64,000 bases of DNA, taken from positions 1-64,000 of the forward strand of contig NZ_AKJY01000054.1 of NCBI RefSeq assembly GCF_000282115.1, given 5' to 3'. Position numbers and translations under genes: made by a program. Shown here piece by piece: positions 61,242-64,000 of this stretch. The stretch comes from Chryseobacterium populi (GTDB lineage Bacteria; Bacteroidota; Bacteroidia; Flavobacteriales; Weeksellaceae). The notes beneath the pieces were generated by a model that did not search any database, was not told where the DNA came from, and saw only the letters and a list, made by a program, of their open reading frames with translations. How positions within the stretch are numbered: position 1 is the first letter of the stretch; each line of letters starts with the position of its first letter.

Positions 61242-61988
61242 ATGAAAATATTAGTTTGTATTAGTAGTGTTCCGGATACTACTTCCAAAATTAACTTTAC
61301 AGCAGATAAATCTGCTTTCGACAAAAACGGAATTCAGTGGGTAATCAATCCGTTAGATGAATTTGCATTGACAAAAGCAGTTAAACTTCAGGAATCTCAG
61401 GGAGCTACGGTAACAGTAATCAATGTAGGAGATGCGGGTACAGAGCCGGTAATCAGAAAAGCATTGGCTATCGGAGCTAACGATGCGGTAAGAGTAAACC
61501 TTGACCCGAAAGATAGTTATTCTACAGCTAAAGAAATTGCTGCTGTTGCCCAGAATGGTGGGTATGACCTTATTCTTTGCGGTAAAGAATCTATCGATTA
61601 TAACGGGGGTTCTGTTCCGGGAATGGTGGCTCAGCTGCTAAATCAGCCTTTCGTAAATGCATCCGTAGGATTAGATGTAAACGGAAGTGAAGCTACCGCT
61701 GTAAGAGAAATTGAAGGCGGTAAAGAAACGATTTCTGTAAAGCTGCCTGCTGTCATTGCCGGTCAGAAAGGATTAGTAGACGAAAAAGATCTGATTATCC
61801 CGAATATGAGAGGGATTATGTCTGCAAGAACCAAGCCTTTACAAGTTGTAGAGCCTGCTTCATCAGAAGTGAAAGTTCAGGGTGTTACTTATGACAGTGT
61901 TCCACCGAGAGCTGCAGTAAAGATGGTTTCTCCGGATAACTTGGATGAATTGGTGAGATTACTTCACGAAGAAGCTAAAGTTATCTAA
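61242..61988 (+). CDS. etfB: Electron transfer flavoprotein subunit beta
   Basis: ETF accepts electrons from acyl-CoA dehydrogenases and passes them to the quinone pool. The 248-residue beta subunit begins MKILVCISSVPDTTSKI and has FADKSAF-type FTADKSAF, KALAIGANDAVRV, CGKESIDYNGGSVPGM and the recognition-loop region LPAVIAGQKGL. It forms a heterodimer with the alpha subunit encoded 41 bases downstream; it binds AMP while alpha holds FAD. Confidence 0.97.
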   Translation: MKILVCISSVPDTTSKINFTADKSAFDKNGIQWVINPLDEFALTKAVKLQESQGATVTVINVGDAGTEPVIRKALAIGANDAVRVNLDPKDSYSTAKEIAAVAQNGGYDLILCGKESIDYNGGSVPGMVAQLLNQPFVNASVGLDVNGSEATAVREIEGGKETISVKLPAVIAGQKGLVDEKDLIIPNMRGIMSARTKPLQVVEPASSEVKVQGVTYDSVPPRAAVKMVSPDNLDELVRLLHEEAKVI

Positions 61989-62029
61989 TCTTTTAATCAT
62001 TAAATTTTTTAATCTTTAAATTCAAAACA

Positions 62030-62977
62030 ATGGCAGTATTCGTATACGCAGAAAATATAAACGGAGTTTACAAAAAGGCAGCTTTTGAAGCAGTAGCTTA
62101 CGCGAAAGCAATTGCAGACCAGTCAGGTGACAGCGTTACCGCAATCTCTGTAAACCCTACCGATTCTTCAGATTTATTATACAAATATGGAGCATCAAAC
62201 GTAATCAATATTAAAGACGAAGGTCTTAAAAATTTCTCAGCAAAAGCATATGCACAGGCTGTAAGTGAAGTGTTTGACGGAAACACAATTGTTTTCCCGC
62301 ACACTACCGATGCATCTTCAGTGGCTCCGATGTTGGCAATCATGAAGAATTATTCATTAATTACCAATGCTTTGGCAGCTCCTGAGAGCCTTTCCCCCTT
62401 CCAGGTGAAAAGAAAAGCTTTCTCAGGAAAAGGGTTTATGCATGCAAAGGCAGAAGGAAACGGAGTTATTGTGACTGTTTCTCAAAATGCTTTCGGTGTT
62501 AAAGAAAATGCAGCATCAGGTTCTGAAGAAGTGAAGAATTTATCCGTATCCAATGAAGATACTAAAGTGATTTCTCACGAACAAAGTTCAGGGAAATTAG
62601 ATCTTAAAGAAGCTGAGATCGTTGTTTCTGCAGGAAGAGGGATGAAGGGTCCTGAAAACTGGGGAATGATTGAAGATTTAGCTGGTGTTTTAGGTGCTGC
62701 TACAGCTTGTTCCAAACCTGTTTCAGACATCGGATGGAGACCTCACACAGAACACGTAGGGCAAACCGGAAAAGCAATTTCTCCAAACCTTTATATCGCT
62801 GTGGGTATCTCAGGAGCGATCCAGCATTTAGCCGGAGTTAACTCTTCCAAAACAATCGTTGTAATCAATAATGATGCTGAAGCTCCATTCTTCAAATCAG
62901 CTGATTATGGGGTAATAGGAGATGCTTTCCAGATTATTCCCGCATTAACTGAAAAGATTAAAGCTTTAAAAGGATAA
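62030..62977 (+). CDS. etfA: Electron transfer flavoprotein subunit alpha
   Basis: The 315-residue alpha subunit has the N-terminal MAVFVYAENINGVYKKAAFE and the C-terminal FAD domain with VSAGRGMKGPENW, GAATACSKPVSDIGW, GQTGKAISPNLYIAVGISGA and INNDAEAPFF, the family FAD-binding blocks. It pairs with the beta subunit in fatty acid and branched-chain acyl-CoA oxidation. It ends shortly before the second copy of the dispersed repeat. Confidence 0.97.
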   Translation: MAVFVYAENINGVYKKAAFEAVAYAKAIADQSGDSVTAISVNPTDSSDLLYKYGASNVINIKDEGLKNFSAKAYAQAVSEVFDGNTIVFPHTTDASSVAPMLAIMKNYSLITNALAAPESLSPFQVKRKAFSGKGFMHAKAEGNGVIVTVSQNAFGVKENAASGSEEVKNLSVSNEDTKVISHEQSSGKLDLKEAEIVVSAGRGMKGPENWGMIEDLAGVLGAATACSKPVSDIGWRPHTEHVGQTGKAISPNLYIAVGISGAIQHLAGVNSSKTIVVINNDAEAPFFKSADYGVIGDAFQIIPALTEKIKALKG

Positions 62978-62981
62978 AAAT

Positions 62982-63064
62982 AAGTCAATAGTGAATTTTA
63001 CGGTACAGGTCAATGATATATTTAAAATTGGCACGAAGTAATTCACGATTCACATTTCACATAA
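62982..63064 (+). repeat. Dispersed ~85 bp repeat, copy 2
   Basis: This is the counterpart of 52352-52438. It begins AAGTCAATAGTGAATTTT, contains AATGAT-ATATTTAAAA-TTGGCA, and ends with TTCAC-rich sequence ACATTTCACATAA. The start (GTGAATTTTAC) and end (GTAATTCAC) can pair, so it could fold into a stem-loop. Confidence 0.6.
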
Positions 63065-63068
63065 AAGT

Positions 63069-63099
63069 AAAAGTTCGGGCTTTCCGGGCTTTTATTTTT
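63069..63099 (+). terminator. Terminator after etfA
   Basis: A 10 bp stem with two G-T wobbles (AAAAGTTCGG/CCGGGCTTTT) with a 5-base loop is followed by TATTTTTG. Confidence 0.8.
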
Positions 63100-63147
63100 G
63101 TCTAAAAAGTAAAACCTACAACAAAAAATTAATTTATATTTGTAGTT

Positions 63148-63747
63148 ATGGATTATAAACAGTTAATTATTCGCGGAATATCGTACAGCCAGACCCAATC
63201 AGGTGCGTACGCTTTGTTATTGGAACATGAAGAAACACATATAAAATTACCTGTTGTTATAGGAAATTTCGAGGCACAATCCATCTCTCTGGGTCTGGAG
63301 AAAGATATTCATCCGCCTCGTCCTCTTACTCATGATTTATTCACAAAATTTATAGTTACTGCGAATTATGAATTGGTCTCAGTTATTATTTATCAGATTG
63401 TAGACGGGGTTTTCTTCTCCAATATCAATTTCAAAAATAAAAGCAGCGATGAAGAAATGATCTTGGATGCCAGAACTTCCGATGCCGTTGCTATGGCCGT
63501 AAGATTTGATGCCCCCATTTTCACCACTCAGCAGGTACTGAATGAAGCCGGAATTCTTCTGGAGCTGGAAGATGTCTCCAAAGAAGAAGAGGCCTTCTCC
63601 GAAACGGTAAAAACAGAAGACAATTTAAAATCTCTTTCCATGGAAGAGCTTCAGAAATTACTGGAAGATGCAGTGAAAGAAGAAGATTATGATACTGCTC
63701 TTGAAATTCAGGAAGAAATCAAGAGAAGGAAAAAGAAAATCGACTAA
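63148..63747 (+). CDS. Bifunctional nuclease family protein with UVR motif
   Basis: This 199-residue protein has an N-terminal BFN (DUF151) domain (RGISYSQTQSGAYALLLEHEE, PVVIGNFEAQSISLGLE, LDARTSDAVAMAVRFDAPIF) and a C-terminal UVR-type helical motif (LSMEELQKLLEDAVKEEDYD to LEIQEEIKRRKKK) as in UvrB/UvrC and Clp adaptors. BFN domains have nuclease activity in some proteins, but the role here is not known. A TATATTTG at 63135-63142 lies six bases before the start without a -33 partner. Confidence 0.9.
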   Translation: MDYKQLIIRGISYSQTQSGAYALLLEHEETHIKLPVVIGNFEAQSISLGLEKDIHPPRPLTHDLFTKFIVTANYELVSVIIYQIVDGVFFSNINFKNKSSDEEMILDARTSDAVAMAVRFDAPIFTTQQVLNEAGILLELEDVSKEEEAFSETVKTEDNLKSLSMEELQKLLEDAVKEEDYDTALEIQEEIKRRKKKID

Positions 63748-63763
63748 GATATTTATAAAAAAT

Positions 63764-64000
63764 ATGAATTTAAAATTACGACTTACCATCCTCAGCTTTC
63801 TGCAGTTTTTTGTTTGGGGAGCATGGCTGATTACGATGGCTAATTTTTGGTTCGGTACAAAACATTGGGAAGGAGCTCAGTTTGGAGCCGTTTTCGGAAC
63901 AATGGGGATAGCCTCTATCTTTATGCCTACCATCACCGGAATTATTGCCGACCGCTGGGTGAATGCGGAACGGATTTTTTCGGCCCTGCAAATTCTTTAC
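63764..64000 (+). CDS. Nucleoside permease, MFS-type (partial)
   Basis: The first 79 codons are present and the gene runs past the end of the window. It starts at the ATG at 63764, 16 bases after the previous stop. The sequence has the family opening LSFLQFFVWGAWLITMANFWF, then FGTMGIASIFMPTITGIIADRW, matching NupG/XapB-like nucleoside:H+ symporters with their first two membrane helices and the inter-helix loop. Proton-driven uptake of nucleosides is the likely role. Coupling with the BFN gene is probable. Confidence 0.85.
   Translation, partial: MNLKLRLTILSFLQFFVWGAWLITMANFWFGTKHWEGAQFGAVFGTMGIASIFMPTITGIIADRWVNAERIFSALQILY

Noticed and set aside
1..64000. tRNA, rRNA and riboswitch genes
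   Set aside because: I saw no convincing cloverleaf, rRNA segment or known riboswitch aptamer by eye; a covariance-model search would be decisive.

Overview
The window looks like a chromosomal segment of a Flavobacteriales bacterium, most likely Chryseobacterium or a close Weeksellaceae relative. The DNA is AT-rich. Several secreted proteins carry type IX secretion (T9SS) C-terminal sorting domains. Many promoters fit the Bacteroidetes pattern TTG-N19..23-TAnnTTTG. F-ATPase genes are arranged without the beta and epsilon genes, as is usual in this group. Assignment to genus is inference; no rRNA or tRNA gene is visible.

Region 1 (1-9075, minus strand) holds the most unusual content. Six closely spaced genes encode three different ATP-grasp ligases (one apparently circularly permuted), a GCS2-type carboxylate-amine ligase, a class I glutamine amidotransferase and an esterase. 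They are preceded by a second small operon with an M17 aminopeptidase and a CBM48-esterase fusion. This is the layout expected of a ribosome-independent peptide or amide biosynthesis pathway whose product is unknown to me. Divergent from it is a glycogen synthesis operon, glgB-glgA-(orphan ORF)-glgC (9290-14236).

Region 2 (14324-20488) is accessory. It has three paralogous secreted proteins with C1q/TNF-like or adhesin-like tails, one of them internally duplicated, long AT-rich gaps, a striking degenerate 21-22 bp tandem array (18739-19013), an XRE regulator and an unrecognised secreted protein.

Region 3 (20556-41956) is mainly housekeeping: an SRPBCC protein, sucAB of the TCA cycle, apaG, a DnaQ-like exonuclease, a glycosyltransferase and a lipid A-type acyltransferase, a thioredoxin, an aldehyde dehydrogenase, rpsF-rpsR-rplI, a CLC transporter, a branched-chain 2-oxoacid dehydrogenase E2, a SAM hydroxide adenosyltransferase, PhoH, three small outer-membrane barrels and ffh.

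Region 4 (42074-64000) begins with the F1Fo-ATPase cluster atpBEFHAG, with a small membrane protein ahead of it. It continues with a CorC/CNNM protein and clpS, a T9SS zinc metallopeptidase, udk-divIC, a methylmalonyl-CoA mutase small-subunit operon, an M20 dipeptidase, two T9SS-secreted proteins, an SDR enzyme, etfBA, a bifunctional nuclease-family protein and the start of a nucleoside permease. This part also holds a MITE-like inverted-repeat element, two copies of a dispersed ~85 bp repeat and a perfect 20 bp palindrome ahead of etfBA.

Nearly every transcription unit ends in a recognisable stem-loop with a T-run, and these were used to set operon boundaries.
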